From Vespa crabro (taxonomy: Eukaryota; Arthropoda; Insecta; Hymenoptera; Vespidae), in contig NC_060955.1 in the NCBI RefSeq assembly GCF_910589235.1, positions 5,407,194-5,471,193 on the forward strand: a stretch of DNA of 64,000 nucleotides. The letters run 5' to 3'. Under the pieces are notes generated by a model that ran no database searches, was not told the origin of the DNA, and saw nothing but the letters and a program-made list of their open reading frames with translations. Positions 50,313 through 62,932 of the stretch are shown here, in pieces; position 1 is the stretch's first letter, and each line of letters starts with the position of its first letter. The position numbers and the translations under genes are program-made.

Positions 50313-51972
50313 TGTATGTATGTACATACGTTTGCGCTTCCACTGCGAGCCTGTTCCGCTCTCGTGCCCATCATCATGACAATGCGAGTGGAGTTCGTGG
50401 ATGGAAAGTACAACTCGGAGGATCGGAGTTCCATGACCGCGTTCATCTGCATGCGATTGTGTGCCAGTTTCGTGGGAGAAGGGATGAAGGCTGGTGAAGG
50501 AAGGTGAAACGAAAAGCAGACTGTAGCATGCCTGGCAGCGCGTAGTCCGTCGTCTATTCGCATCGGTTCGCTTCTAATCTTTCGAATATAGTTCCGCGAA
50601 CACGACTTTGGTATTCGTCGAACGCTTCGTAGAGTCGAGGATAATATCGTCTGAGTTGCGTCGTGGGAAATGGTTCTTGGTTGAAATAGGTTATAGAGGG
50701 TAGTAGATGGGTAGGAAAGGTTGGGAATAGGGTTGGCCCGAGCGTTCACTCTCGAATTTCGCAGCTAATAAACAGCAAGCATAGGAAACTCCTACTATCG
50801 TAATCTTGAAAGTTCCGAAACGGAAGTTCAAGACACGATGCTCGTCCTCGGGAGCACGTCTGAGATGCGCCATATTATTATTATTCTTCTTCTTCTTCTT
50901 CTTCTTCATTTTCTTCTTCATCTTCTTGTTGGCTTCTTTTTGCGTTTCTCCCGGCTGACAAGGAAGTTTCTTCGAGATCGCTTCGAGAAAATGTCAAGAT
51001 AAGGTGATATCTTCGTTTCGCTTCGTCTTCCTTTCGCTTTTATTCCTCGCGATAGATCATGAGAATCTCTCGGTCTGTTTCCAACGATCGATTTGGCGTA
51101 GAACGTAAAGGAGGAGAATTAATGTCGGCTGATGTCGGAGATCGCGGCAATTCGGAGCAACAGTGGCTTGGTTGATGAAGAAATTGGCAGTCTGCCGTAC
51201 CCGACTTTCCAGTCGAACGATTTTGGTTCGTCTCCCGAGGGCAGGTGAAGTCGTCGCGAGGATTGAGATAACGGAGTTTGCTCGGATAATCAGGACGTCG
51301 GAAAGAAGGCTTTGGATATCGATTCGTTTGAAGGCTTTCCAAGCGGAATTTTTCTTGAAAAGGAAAAAATCTTGTTATCGGTACAGAACCGATTCTATTG
51401 GATTGCTTCTTTTTTTTTCTTTTTCTTTTTCCTTTTCTTTTTACAAACGCTCGAGCATTTGCGAAACCGTGCGAAATTTGCGTTCGGGTTTTAACGATGA
51501 AAGATACGTTTCCCAATCACGATTTGGATATGTTCGATTGGATTACGATAAATGAATTCGGAAGGCTGACCGAGTTGCTTTAGGTTATACGATATTGATA
51601 GAATAATAAGTAAACACATTGTTGTACGCGATGTATCTTATAATCTGATGAATGCGATTTGATACGATGTCTCGAGAAGAGCTTTACGAACAATTCGAGT
51701 CGTATTTCCGACGAAAAGTAGATCTCACTACGAATGTTTCTAGAGTATAGCGGAAAAAGTATGAAAAAGAAGTTGGAAGGAAATGAGAAAGCTGCGGTTT
51801 CATAGCGCGGTCATATTTTACGACGATGGGGGTGCAAATAAAGAGAGGAGGAAAAGAGATTCGTAAGAATATCGCTCGTCGATCGTGATCTTTTCAATCG
51901 CGATAATGCTTCGCCTTCTGTAATCTGGTCGATCGACGGAAATATCGGAATGGGTTTCAGAAAAGAGAAGAG

Positions 51973-51976
<4 letters not shown>

Positions 51977-52039
<63 letters not shown>
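51977..52039. repeat. GA microsatellite
   Basis: About 60 bp of GA, one GAAA interruption at the end. Confidence 0.97.
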
Positions 52040-52040
<1 letters not shown>

Positions 52041-52469
52041 TCTTATCGATTTTCGATCCCCACTTTTCTGTTCTAACGAAACACGCTTTTGAGAGCTTTC
52101 GTGATCCGTAATCCGGTAGTTCGAAGGAATTTGTAATTGTCAGTTGGCGCGATGCCTTCGCATCCGGTCACGTACGACCGAAAGTTTTCGCCATTCGAAA
52201 TTATTGCAACCTTTCGGCATTTATGTAAACTGTTTTGTAACGGTGCCAAAGTTTACGCGACAGACGGCGAATCGATATCACTGGGCGGCCAAGCATTTCA
52301 TTCCCGAGATTGTTTGGGAGCTTTACAACAAAAGCTTTACAGAACTGGTGTCCCCCTTGTCTGTTAAAAATAAAAGCCTGACGATAAAAGTCAAACGTAT
52401 CGAACAAACGTACAAAAAGAATGCTATAACGATACTATTGCAGTCGGATATAGTACAACCATTTAATAC

Positions 52470-52528
52470 ATATGTATATGTACGTATATACGTATATTTA
52501 TATATACATATATATATATATATTTATA

Positions 52529-52573
<45 letters not shown>
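52470..52573. repeat. AT microsatellite, interrupted
   Basis: TATG/TACG units then AT repeat with TTTA and ATCT interruptions. Confidence 0.95.
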
Positions 52574-52576
<3 letters not shown>

Positions 52577-53301
52577 GTATTTCGTTTTCTTTTCGTGTTA
52601 TTGGCGAACCTTTTGACTTCAATTAACGAAGTAATTTTTCGGGATTTCTCTCTATATATATTTCGTTGGAAAAAAGAGAAGCAATTCAAGCGTGAGTGCG
52701 CTTTTAATATCGCGTTAGCGTGCGGCGAAGAGCTCTCGAAAAACGGAGCAGTAAAACACGAAAATCCCGCTATAGTAAAGGCACGGGTTGGCATTAAAAC
52801 GAAGAAGGAAGCCGGAACGATTTATAGGCTTGCCGGTTACCATTCGAAAGTCGCACCATAAACCTTGTCGCGTATATCAGTCGTCGCTATGGAGGTCGTA
52901 TGGAGGTAATACCAATGCTGGTGGTATCAGCTTGGACCTTTCAAGGTCACACGAAATTCTCAATTCCAAGTAGTAAAAGGATCCGTCGGTACGCGCTTTC
53001 TAACGGCTCTCCTCCATATATGTATGTCGTTATGGTAATTTCTCGATCCTCTCGAGGACGGTCGCATGCGCAAGGAGTCCAAAGCGAATGTCGTTTGTCG
53101 CCGGCAGGGTAGAATCCTTCCAACGATCGTTTCTTGCGATCCTTGAGAGCGCCACAGTCGAAAGAAAACAGAGAGCGAGGGCCCGAAACGAGTAAGGAGG
53201 ATGAAACTGAGAGGCGGTAGTTTATTAGTTCGCATACGAGAGCTTAAGGAATAGAAGGAGTAAGAGAAGTATGAGGAAGGAGAGTAGCTAAGTTGTGCTG
53301 T

Positions 53302-53352
53302 CGGTGGTAGTGGTGGTAGTGGTGATAGCGGCGGTGGTGGTCGGGTTTGGCA
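53302..53352. repeat. GGT-rich segment
   Basis: Runs of GGTGGTAGT and GGCGGTGGTGGT on the plus strand, a G-rich strand with many GG doublets; a similar but looser stretch lies at 63226-63303. Confidence 0.7.
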
Positions 53353-53467
53353 CGGTCGGAAGAAGAGGGGTAGGACGTAGCGATCGTTCGAAAAGGAACG
53401 AAGTTATAAACGAAGCCGGTGTGGCTCGAATAGGAATCAGGACGAGGGTGGTCGGTTAACTGGAAGG

Positions 53468-53587
53468 ATGGCGGCAATGCTGGCGGTGGTGATTCTCTTG
53501 GCGGAAGTAGGAAGCCTGGGGGATGAAAACTCGATCAGCGCCATTGGAGTCGTCTCGGTGTACCGTCCTGCTATAGAACGAGGATAG
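53468..53587 (+). CDS. Short ORF or first exon with signal-peptide-like N-terminus
   Basis: ATG in a favourable context (GGAAGGATGG) starts a 39-codon ORF whose first residues MAAMLAVVILLAEVGSLG form a hydrophobic signal-like segment with a small-residue cleavage region, followed by a polar stretch and a stop at 53585-53587. It lies in a GC-rich patch inside the presumed Dpr intron. It could be a first exon spliced out at an internal GT (for example the GTGTAC near 53558), an alternative first exon, a micropeptide, or chance. No homolog recognised. Confidence 0.25.
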   Translation: MAAMLAVVILLAEVGSLGDENSISAIGVVSVYRPAIERG

Positions 53588-53624
53588 AAGCACCGAGACT
53601 GGTGGGGAGAAAGAGCGAAAGAGA

Positions 53625-53682
53625 GCGATTGAGAGAGAGAGACGGAAGGAGAGAAAGAGGGAGAGAGATAGAGAAAGAAGGC
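53625..53682. repeat. GA-rich tract
   Basis: Imperfect GA/GGA tract; a second short one lies at 53753-53785. Confidence 0.85.
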
Positions 53683-55295
53683 AATGGAAGCGAGACTTTC
53701 TAGGGTGGAGTTGTCCACTACCGCGATTTCTTCCTTAGCGATATACGAAGGAGGAAAGAGAGAAAGAGAGAGAGAGAGAAAGAAAATCGGAGTGCGGTGA
53801 GGAGGGAGAGGATGGTTGGGCCGTGGCTTGATTTCAAATGATCCTGGATTTCCCAGGGTGAATAAAAAACGAGGGACTCGGGGAAAGTGAAATAAATTTC
53901 TCCGACACGCCTTTCAACCATCTCCCCTGCTTTCCTTCGCTCTTCTTTCTTCTTGCTTTCTTCCCCTCTCTTTCTATTTTTCTTTCCTTCTTTTTAACCT
54001 CTTTCTTCTCCTATTTTTCGAACTTCGTATTTTTTCCGTGCCTCATCCAAACCACCGGATTTTGTGTGCTTGCGGAGAATCGTGGATTCGTGACCAAATC
54101 GCCAGAAAGTATTTCAATGTGGTCGCGGTGGTTCTGGTTATAACCGATTTTGTTAGAAAAACCAAATAAACGATACGGAACATTAGTTGTTATTATAGTT
54201 ATAATTAGAGTAAGCTTTCATTAGAGTAAGATGTCACAGTGAAGTCTTTGATTCTTTCGAATCAACGGATGGTTGATAATCCTTTCATTTAGTTGGATAT
54301 ATTTGGATAAAGTTAGGAGCGTCTCTTTAAAAGGATTCACGGTAGGAATAGTTAAAAAGAGTTGGACGTTCGATCGACGAAGTATATTTGCCACGAGAAA
54401 TTCCGGAAAAGCTTCCGATTCGGTCCTAAGTGAAATAGGGGAAATCGATTTTGTTCGTGGTTTGTATCAGGATGGTAGTGGTCGAACGGTACCTTTTCCA
54501 CTTGGTCTCGGTATCAGCTTTTCGTACTCCTTTCTTCGAGCCGTCGAGAGCAGGTGCTTTTGAAATACCTACTGCAAGAGCCGTGGTTCTCGTTTCAAAG
54601 GGTGCTAGTTAGCCCATCGTCGATGGTTTAGATTGGTATAACGGCGAGCGCTAGACCATTTCCCTTCTACGGCTTGGTATATTCAGTATGAAAATACTTT
54701 TCCCAAGGCTCGTTTGCTCGGCATTGAACTTCCAAATGAGTTTCCCTTTGAAATTTAACACGTGCCTTTTTCGTCAAAGCAACGTTCTCGGTTCTTAGGA
54801 AGAATCATAGTTCCTGCTGCACTCGAAATGCAGCGTCATCGCGATTGCCGTTAAGCACGATATATATGTATATGTATATTTATATACGCGTTACGTGTAG
54901 GAAAGTACATATAGGTAAATATAAATATATATTTGTAATGGATACATAAGCGTCTTTTTCTTTCTCGTAAAATCATAGATTTCAATCCCGTTGCATGTAC
55001 GGCCGTGCTTTTCGATTCGTGTCTCGAAGCAATAGTCATTCTCTTTCTCTTCGTCACACAAATCGTTCCCTTTAATATCTCATATTAAAGTGGACGGTAT
55101 CGCACAGTGGCTTCGTGCTATATGCTATCCATAAATCTTAATGCGGGAGTTCACTGTCTATGTCGTCTTTGACTACGCTTGGGATATTGAGTTTTAACGA
55201 AAGCAGGTGGACGGATTAAGAAATTAAAGAAGAATATCCGGGATAAACTCTTCTCGTAGAGAGACCGTCTGATAACGAACCGTGAAGAAGTGTGT

Positions 55296-55316
55296 GAGAG
55301 AGAAAAAGAAAGAGAA

Positions 55317-55369
<53 letters not shown>
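55296..55369. repeat. GA microsatellite
   Basis: GA with GAAA interruptions in its first half, pure at its right end. Confidence 0.96.
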
Positions 55370-55372
<3 letters not shown>

Positions 55373-55738
55373 AACGAGCTAGTGCTCTTACGCTCTACGT
55401 TCATCGGATGATCCTGGCATTCATCTCTCTCGAAAATTATTAGATAATCCGCTTTAATTATAATACGCTAGCATACAAGAGATGGGATCTGGATCGGTTT
55501 CATAACTCCTAGTGGTCTAAGTGCCTTTATCCTTCTTAAGAAAACCTGCCGAGTTTTCTCTCTCCCTCTTTCTTTCTCTCTCTCAACTTGCACTTCTCGG
55601 TCTTTGAACCGAACGAGGAAATGCTTGGTCGGGATTTGCCAGTAAAATACTTGGTCCGTTTTATTATGCGAATCATTTCGACATTGTGCTCCCGACGATT
55701 TTTCATCGGTATTGCGTATTCGCGGTGCTCATCTTCTC

Positions 55739-55803
55739 CGTTTCTTTTTTTTTTCTTTTTCTTTTCTTTTTCTTTTCTTTTTTCTTTTTCTTTCTTGTTT
55801 TTA
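55739..55803. repeat. TTTTC-rich polypyrimidine tract
   Basis: T-rich with regularly spaced single C residues. Confidence 0.9.
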
Positions 55804-56393
55804 GGAGATTTTATCTTTGAAAAGATAAGATTTTCAAGACATTATCGAGGTCATATTTTTCTTTTCTTTTCTCTAATTGACCGTGTTATTATAGAAATAA
55901 TGATACTTGCGGGAAAACGTGCTTTATGTCGCGATAATTTGGCGTTCTCGTTTGCACAAATAAACGTCGCTTTAGATGGGAACATTCGTTTGTTACGAAG
56001 CCGAGGCAAATAGCAGGATAATCGTGACAAATAGTATTTGTTATGCTGTTTCCTACAGGCTCGCATTTTCGACGTTAGTCGTGTTACGTTGAGAGAACGA
56101 TGACGGTGTCTTAGGGATCTCGAGAATTTACGTTCCCTTTCAAAATTTCACGTACCAAACAAGAAGCGAACTAAAGAGCGTGCGCGCGTATTCGACATGC
56201 CGTTTACATGGCTTCAATTTTAGACGAACGTACGTAAGCGGTTGCTTCCCTAAGATGTTGTTTGATGATGATAATTAATCGGCTTTTTCGAAATTACCAT
56301 GTTCCTGGCAACTGGTAATACAATATTCTAGTGTTCCTTTTTTATCGCAAATCACGTCGTTACTTTTCTTGTTATGCAACATTCTCTTTGTGC

Positions 56394-56438
56394 GTCTCTC
56401 TCTTTCTCTCTCTCTCTTTCTCTCTCTCTCTCTTTCAG
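56394..56438. repeat. CT microsatellite
   Basis: 45 bp of CT with TTTC interruptions. Confidence 0.95.
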
Positions 56439-56954
56439 CGACTTTGAATGCTCGTCAGATAGAACGAAAAAAATATAATCTATTTTCATAAATATAATCT
56501 CAACGGAGAAAAATGCCTCTGCGACACAGATAGATAAAGCGACGTCGGTAACGTGTATAAAATAAAAATTGAAACGTTGGCTTACCATTATTGATGTAAA
56601 TTATTTTATAGTTTTATAGTTTTTTTTTCTTTTTTTTTTTAATATCACTTAATCGTATCATCGGGTCGAAGTTAATGCCATGACTATGACCGTCGCGTTG
56701 GGAAACATTATTAGTGATATCGTCGGTGCACGAAAAACGTTGTCCTCGTTGTTGAAACGGAATTATTACGAGGCATCGTTGGTTGCACGCGACGCGAGTA
56801 CCAGCGGTACTGTTGGCTTTTGCTTCTGGCACTGCAGCGAGTTAGAAATTGTAGGAGTTATGAGAGAAATATTATCCAGGAAGCGAAGAACGAAAACTCC
56901 AAAGGGAATTTAAATTCGTCCCTTTAACGACTCATCGATCATCTTTACATAGGT

Positions 56955-56958
<4 letters not shown>

Positions 56959-57026
<68 letters not shown>

Positions 57027-57031
57027 AGAAA
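56959..57031. repeat. GA microsatellite
   Basis: About 60 bp of pure GA, then GAAA units. Confidence 0.96.
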
Positions 57032-57306
57032 GGTAAAGAAAAAGGAGAAGAAGAAAGATAATGTGAGAGCCGATGTCGTGGATTTTTTCTCGGAATATTA
57101 TTAGCTGGAGGAAACGTAAAGGAAACGAATGAGATGAAGGAAGGCGTAATGTCGAGACCGCGTGTGATCGTTCGTTGGAAAAATTCCAAGTTCGTCACTC
57201 TTTACGATTTCCTTTCGATAAATAGTTGAATTCGGCTTTGTACGAGGACGCTTTCGTCGCAAACGATTATATGTATATGTTCGTTCGAAATTTCGACCAA
57301 TATACG

Positions 57307-57309
<3 letters not shown>

Positions 57310-57366
<57 letters not shown>
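57310..57366. repeat. AT microsatellite
   Basis: 57 bp of pure AT. Confidence 0.97.
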
Positions 57367-57372
<6 letters not shown>

Positions 57373-57395
57373 AATTGCGGACAGAGCGAAGAAAG

Positions 57396-57445
57396 GAAAA
57401 TTAGAGAGAGGGAAAAAAAGAGAGAAAGAGGGAGAGGGAGAGAGG
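57396..57445. repeat. GA-rich tract
   Basis: Imperfect GA with GGGA and AAAA interruptions; complementary in sense to the CT tract about 250 bp to its right. Confidence 0.9.
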
Positions 57446-57687
57446 AGCCGTTGATGTCGCTCGGAAAGTGAACTCATCGGTATGCAAGACGGATTTTCCG
57501 AAGTAGAGTGCACGTTCCTCGTGTCCGCCATTTTAACCCTTCACCCGACGACCGTACACACCCTGCTGCATTTTCCTCTTCGCCCATCTCGAGATATGAC
57601 CCTCACACTACTATCGTCGTTCATCCACTAAATCACCGGGCACCTTTTGTGCGATATCACGAAGATTATCTCGCTCATTTTCTTTTA

Positions 57688-57689
<2 letters not shown>

Positions 57690-57735
<46 letters not shown>
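57690..57735. repeat. CT microsatellite
   Basis: About 45 bp of CT. Confidence 0.96.
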
Positions 57736-57737
<2 letters not shown>

Positions 57738-58092
57738 TTCTCACTCTTTCTTTCTTCCTTTTTTTTTCGTTTTAATATATCTTATTCTTGTACAATGCGT
57801 GCAGATATAACAGAATATTAGATTTATGTACTTCAACTTTCATGTTTATCTTTTCCTTTGCACAATCATTTTCTACTTTGGAAATTCAAGGTTACGTTAT
57901 ACCAGAAGTTCTCAGGAATCTCTCGGGTCTATCGTGGTTCTCTTGATATAATTATCTTTCTTTTTCCCCTTCGTCCCTCGTTCTCTATTTTCCCTGAATT
58001 ACTTTCCTTGCCTTGCACTCTTTCCTCGGAACCATTGCATTGCATGCACCCTCCTCTCTTTACTCCTTCAACTCCTCGTTGCTATATTTTTG

Positions 58093-58124
<32 letters not shown>

Positions 58125-58307
58125 CGTCTTTCATTGGTGCGCATTCGCATGGTTTGCTCGGGACAACTTACCATTTTATTTTGATCTCATCTCTCGGTCT
58201 ACCTTAATCTCTTCTTCGACGTACGAACGAAAAGATACCTTTGATGTTCTAACGAAGTTAGTTTGTTAAGAAACTGCTCGGAGTTCGTTTCTGCCATCCA
58301 TCTAGTA

Positions 58308-58402
58308 TTTCTCTCTCTTTCTCTGTCTATCTCTCTCTCTCTCTCCCTCTTTTTCCCTATCTCTCTCTATCTATTTTTCTCCCTCTCTCTTCCCCTTTCT
58401 CT
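58308..58402. repeat. CT-rich tract
   Basis: Imperfect CT with CTAT, CTGT and CCCT interruptions. An AT tract precedes it at 58096-58115, and another CT tract follows at 58703-58735. Confidence 0.92.
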
Positions 58403-58698
58403 AAATCTTTTCTTTTTTTTTTTTTTTGACATCTCTTCATCGTCTCGCTCGTCCTTTCTCTTTCATCTTTTCGCACCTCTATCATTCTGTTTCTCTTACG
58501 CCTGTAAAAAGAAAACTTGAACGCGTGTAACTGAAACACCGATGTCATTCTCTCTGGCTTTTCCTTGCTCGTGATCGTTCGCATTCCGAATGTAGAAAAG
58601 AGCTGTTTCGGATTTTCTTCTTTGTGAGAGACATCGAAAAAGTGCCACGCGTCTATTTCGTTACTTTTCTTTCTTTTTAGCAAAGTTCTGTGCGTGTT

Positions 58699-58739
<41 letters not shown>

Positions 58740-59455
58740 TTTTTCCAAATAAAGAACATCGCGATAACTTGGTAAAATGGTTTAGAAATGCTGCGAGATT
58801 CGAGATTCAGGATGATGTCATTTTAATTGCATCAATGTCGAGAATAATTCATCCATTATCGGAGAAAAGACGATTCTCCTTTATCCGCATTCCGTGAGCG
58901 ATCCTCTTAGCACCGTAAAGAATTCGAAGGTCATCAATTGGAACGTTTTCATCGGCCCGACGAAGATGTCTCCGGCTACGTGATACGATTATCTCATAGC
59001 GTCGACTTTAGAAAGGCATCTCCCGTATAAAGGATAGTCGATAATTCGTTGCACGTATCATCTTTCTCGTTTGTTTCGATTTAAGAAACATTACTCGTGA
59101 ATGGCTCAGGAAAGGAAAAGGACGTTTTAAGAGTTCGCCGATATCGCTAAGAGAGTCGAGGGAATTCGGAAACTCGGTACCTAGTTGTCATTAACTTACG
59201 AAACGATATGACGTCTCGGAGGTCTTGACATTTCATAATAAACGCGAGATTCGGATATTTCTCTAAATATTACTCTTTGGATTTTTAACAGCAACGAGGG
59301 TATGATCCTCGATCATAAATCGCGGATCGATTATCGATATTACGTCTCTCGCGTTTGTCGATGTGCCAAATCGACCTCCGTCTTGGCCCAGTTATAGTCG
59401 AAGATTCTCTCCTGTCGGATGAGAGGAAATGCGACAAAGAACCGATGTCTTTGAA

Positions 59456-59504
59456 TCTCTCTCTTTCTCTCTCCCTCTCTCTCTTCCTCTCTCTCTCTCT
59501 TTTT
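59456..59504. repeat. CT microsatellite
   Basis: CT with TTTC and CCTC interruptions. Confidence 0.94.
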
Positions 59505-59814
59505 CTATTTCTTACTTGCTCGTTCGTTCGTAACCTTCGTCCGGTCGACTGACTTCTTTCGAGAAACGTAAGGAAAGCAAACTCGAATAAGGAGTAGAGT
59601 GAGTAGGACGTTGAGAGAAAAATGTACAGATAATGGTGAAAAATAATTGGACGGCTAGAGTGTAGGCACAGTCAAAAGTCTCGCAAAAGGTCGCACGAAA
59701 TACAAAGACTGTGTGGGAGTACTTCTTGGCCTACATTATAAAATAGTAGGTCCGAATCGGAACGTCTCACTTTTTCTCTCTTTTTTTTCTCTTCCTTTCT
59801 TCCTCTTCTTCTTC

Positions 59815-59815
<1 letters not shown>

Positions 59816-59878
<63 letters not shown>

Positions 59879-59884
59879 CTCTCT
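59816..59884. repeat. CT microsatellite
   Basis: About 50 bp of pure CT within a longer TTC/TTTC-rich stretch from 59770. Confidence 0.96.
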
Positions 59885-60419
59885 GTTTCTCTTACACGCT
59901 TGTTCGTTCGGCTAGTCCGACGACCATCAGGAATTTTGAATCTTTGATTCTATGAAATCATCGAGCCAGTCGTCGTCACTCAGTTATGACGGCCGTTTGA
60001 AATTTTGTTCCAATTAAGCACGAAAAAATGTTTCGCAAATATTTTTTCAATTTTGTCATAGAAATGAAAATACGACGTTCATACGTTATGATTGAAATAA
60101 TTTTTAATATCTAGATATATTATATCGATTAAAAATATATTCCAGTTCATTAATTAATTATTATCTACGATCTATGTACGTAGATGAACGTATTACGTAG
60201 ATACAAAAAAAATGGTATGTTTAATGCTTATGCAAGTAGAAGTGTATGTATTTTCGTATAGATAGAAGCCTCGTTGAAATCGAGACAGGTAGAGATACTG
60301 ATGTTCAATAACGAAGCTCTTACTACTACGAAGGATAAGGATAGTTCGAAATAGAAGCAAGTGTTGTAATGAAGAGCAAGTACTAGCGATAGCATGTACT
60401 ATTAGGACGCAAGGTTGCT

Positions 60420-60468
60420 GTTGTATTACTTACTACCATGTCTTCATTGTGGTAGTAAGTGGTGCAAC
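60420..60468 (+). ncRNA. Candidate microRNA precursor hairpin
   Basis: Left arm GTTGTATTACTTACTACCA (60420-60438) pairs over all 19 positions with right arm TGGTAGTAAGTGGTGCAAC (60450-60468); three of the pairs are G-U wobbles and there are no mismatches. The terminal loop is 11 nt (60439-60449). Flanking bases allow a little weak extra pairing. The wobbles mean the plus-strand transcript folds fully, whereas the minus-strand transcript would have A-C mismatches, which suggests a plus-strand RNA. The region is not a simple repeat. I do not recognise the arms as a known insect miRNA. The stem is at the short end for a pre-miRNA, so the call is tentative. Confidence 0.4.
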
Positions 60469-62098
60469 GTTGGAGCATTTATGTACATCACTAATACTTC
60501 CGGCAGAGAAATAAGCACGTTCTCTAAATACATACTCATAGCTTGTTTTAAGTAAACTCTCAGATCCGATACAATAACAATATAAAATAGATTTGTGCGG
60601 TAGTTAACCATTCAAAGTCAGTGTCGATTCGAGAGTGCAAATTACAATAAATGAATTCATTCGAAATTTACAATGGGAACTTTTTACGTTTCTCTTTCGT
60701 TTTTTTCTCTTATCTTTTTTTTTTGCATTAGATTATTACAATATAAAATTATTTGATCTTCCAATGATATTCAAGCTTTTTATAAAAAAAAAAAGTATAT
60801 ATTCAATACGATACTCTATGAATAAATGAAAAGACAAATGTAGCTTTGATCGAAATTCTAAAGTAAGAATTAATTTTATAATACCTTTAACATTTCTTTC
60901 TTTTCATTTTTCATTTGCTCGTTGCAGAATAAACGAGCAAATGAAGAACGACCAAGCCCGATTTTAATTTACGTGCAAAGTCAGGAGCATATGGTTAATC
61001 GAATGGCATTAATGTCACCACCAGATAATATGTAATGCAATAAAGGTAATCGATAAAAGCTCGCTGACCTACCGGCTGTTGTTGGCCTACCGATTAGTGT
61101 TGATTAGGAGACGATATTAGATATACATCTTTGTCCCACGATCGTTTCGAAATATTTTGCTGACGATTTCGTGCTTTTTCTTTTATGAACTTGATATTAG
61201 ATCGATTTGGATTTTATAAAATATTTTTAAGCAGAATATCTTCTATAAAACGAAGCAGCGATATTAAATTCGTTTCATAATCGGAATTAAAAAAAAAAAA
61301 TATATATATATATATATTTTTCTATGGTTAAATTGAAACAATAATATTCTTTTGTCTATTAATTCGATCTTTATGAGAGATTCTATTGAATTATCGACAA
61401 TTTTGAGTTCATTCAGAACTATTCACAAAGTGCCAAAAATTTGAAAATTTATAATCTCTTTTACCGGCTGTTTTCATAATCTGCTTCATAGAATTCTGGC
61501 CAGTGTCATGCGTTGTTTTTATTCGAGAGAATTTTTATGTTACTCCTATGAATTTTCGACTTTTCCCGATAAATGAAATCGGATTAAAAAAACCGAATGG
61601 TGAAATGTTCGGTTCGGTGAACGAATTCGATGGGAGAACCTCCACTTTACACGAGAATAGTGAAGCTTTAACCGAGGAACTTTGTGAATCGAAAGAGTTT
61701 GAGAACATATATATATAGTTCCGTGAATCGAAGATAAGTTAAGCGAATGAATCGGAGAACGATCACGGGGAAATGTTACTTATCCTTTTATGTCGTTTTT
61801 CCTTCTCAAGAGGAGATCATGTATACTTGGTTGATTTATTTCAGATGTCAATGTTCGCAACGACTGCAACATTTGCACCGATTTTGTCTAGTAGAAATTC
61901 CTACTCGACGAGTAAAACAATTTTATCCGGTGATAGGAGCAAAGTGAACATAAGGTTTTCGCAAAAAGGTCTCCGCAAGTCAATTGTGCGATTCTACTGG
62001 AAGGAGGAGTAAATAGTTAAACTGGAGAGAACATTGATTCGATAGTACGCCCATGGATTCTGTCTTCTTCTCTCTGAAGTAGACAAACTCGTCTTCTC

Positions 62099-62109
62099 TC
62101 TCCCTCTTT

Positions 62110-62143
<34 letters not shown>

Positions 62144-62168
62144 CTATCTCTATCTCTTTCTCTCTCTT
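62099..62168. repeat. CT / CTAT compound microsatellite
   Basis: CT repeat, six CTAT units, then CT/TTTC. Confidence 0.95.
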
Positions 62169-62487
62169 TCCCTCTTCCTTCCTTCCTCCTTTCTTCTTCT
62201 TGCTCTACTTCCTAAGGCTTTCACCGTAGGAAGCAAAAGGCAGCTCCCTTAATTCATTTTGCTTCCATCGTTGAACCTCCCTACCCTTTTCCGGTGGCAC
62301 GCTTGAAAGAGCATAAGTGTGCTGGGAATTGTCAAACCAGAATTGTCAAACCTGTTCGTCGAGCAGAGAGGAGAAAGTAAACGATGGACTTTAACAACGT
62401 TGAAGGAATCTCGCGAAGCTGTTCTGTTCGTTGCTTGATAGAAGTTCTCTCTATGTAGCATATTATGGGTGATATCGTGATAGAGTG

Positions 62488-62516
62488 AAAAAGAAAGAGA
62501 GAGAGAGAGAGAAAGT
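62488..62516. repeat. Short GA tract
   Basis: About 28 bp of GA with AAAG at both ends. Confidence 0.9.
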
Positions 62517-62713
62517 GAGTAACTCGATTCATTCATAGAATAGACTGATAAATGCGACAGAGTTGAGATATACGCAATTACACTTGATGCTATTTCGAAG
62601 AGTAATGGTATTACGACTGACACGAGTCATTTTGAAAAATTAGGAATGGTAGAGAACACGAGAATAAACTATACAAAATTATATCTTTTCAAGCCGTAGG
62701 TAAAGAAACTTGT

Positions 62714-62716
<3 letters not shown>

Positions 62717-62758
<42 letters not shown>
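62717..62758. repeat. GA microsatellite
   Basis: 42 bp of pure GA. Confidence 0.97.
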
Positions 62759-62763
<5 letters not shown>

Positions 62764-62860
62764 AAACAGTGATAAGAACTAGCAGAGGAAAAATTCTGTA
62801 TTGCATGGGAAGCTTGTTTACCGGAACACAATGAACGTACGAAGACGATGTGATGTTCAA

Positions 62861-62932
62861 ACACACACACACATACTCACACACACATACACATACATAC
62901 AGTCTTACATAGATGCACACAATCACACACAT
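62861..62932. repeat. CA-rich microsatellite
   Basis: CA repeat with CATA interruptions. Confidence 0.92.

Noticed and set aside
50288..50749. 153-aa minus-strand ORF
   Set aside because: Ends in an AT-microsatellite-encoded Ile/Tyr run, no domain recognised, and the opposite strand is also partly open.
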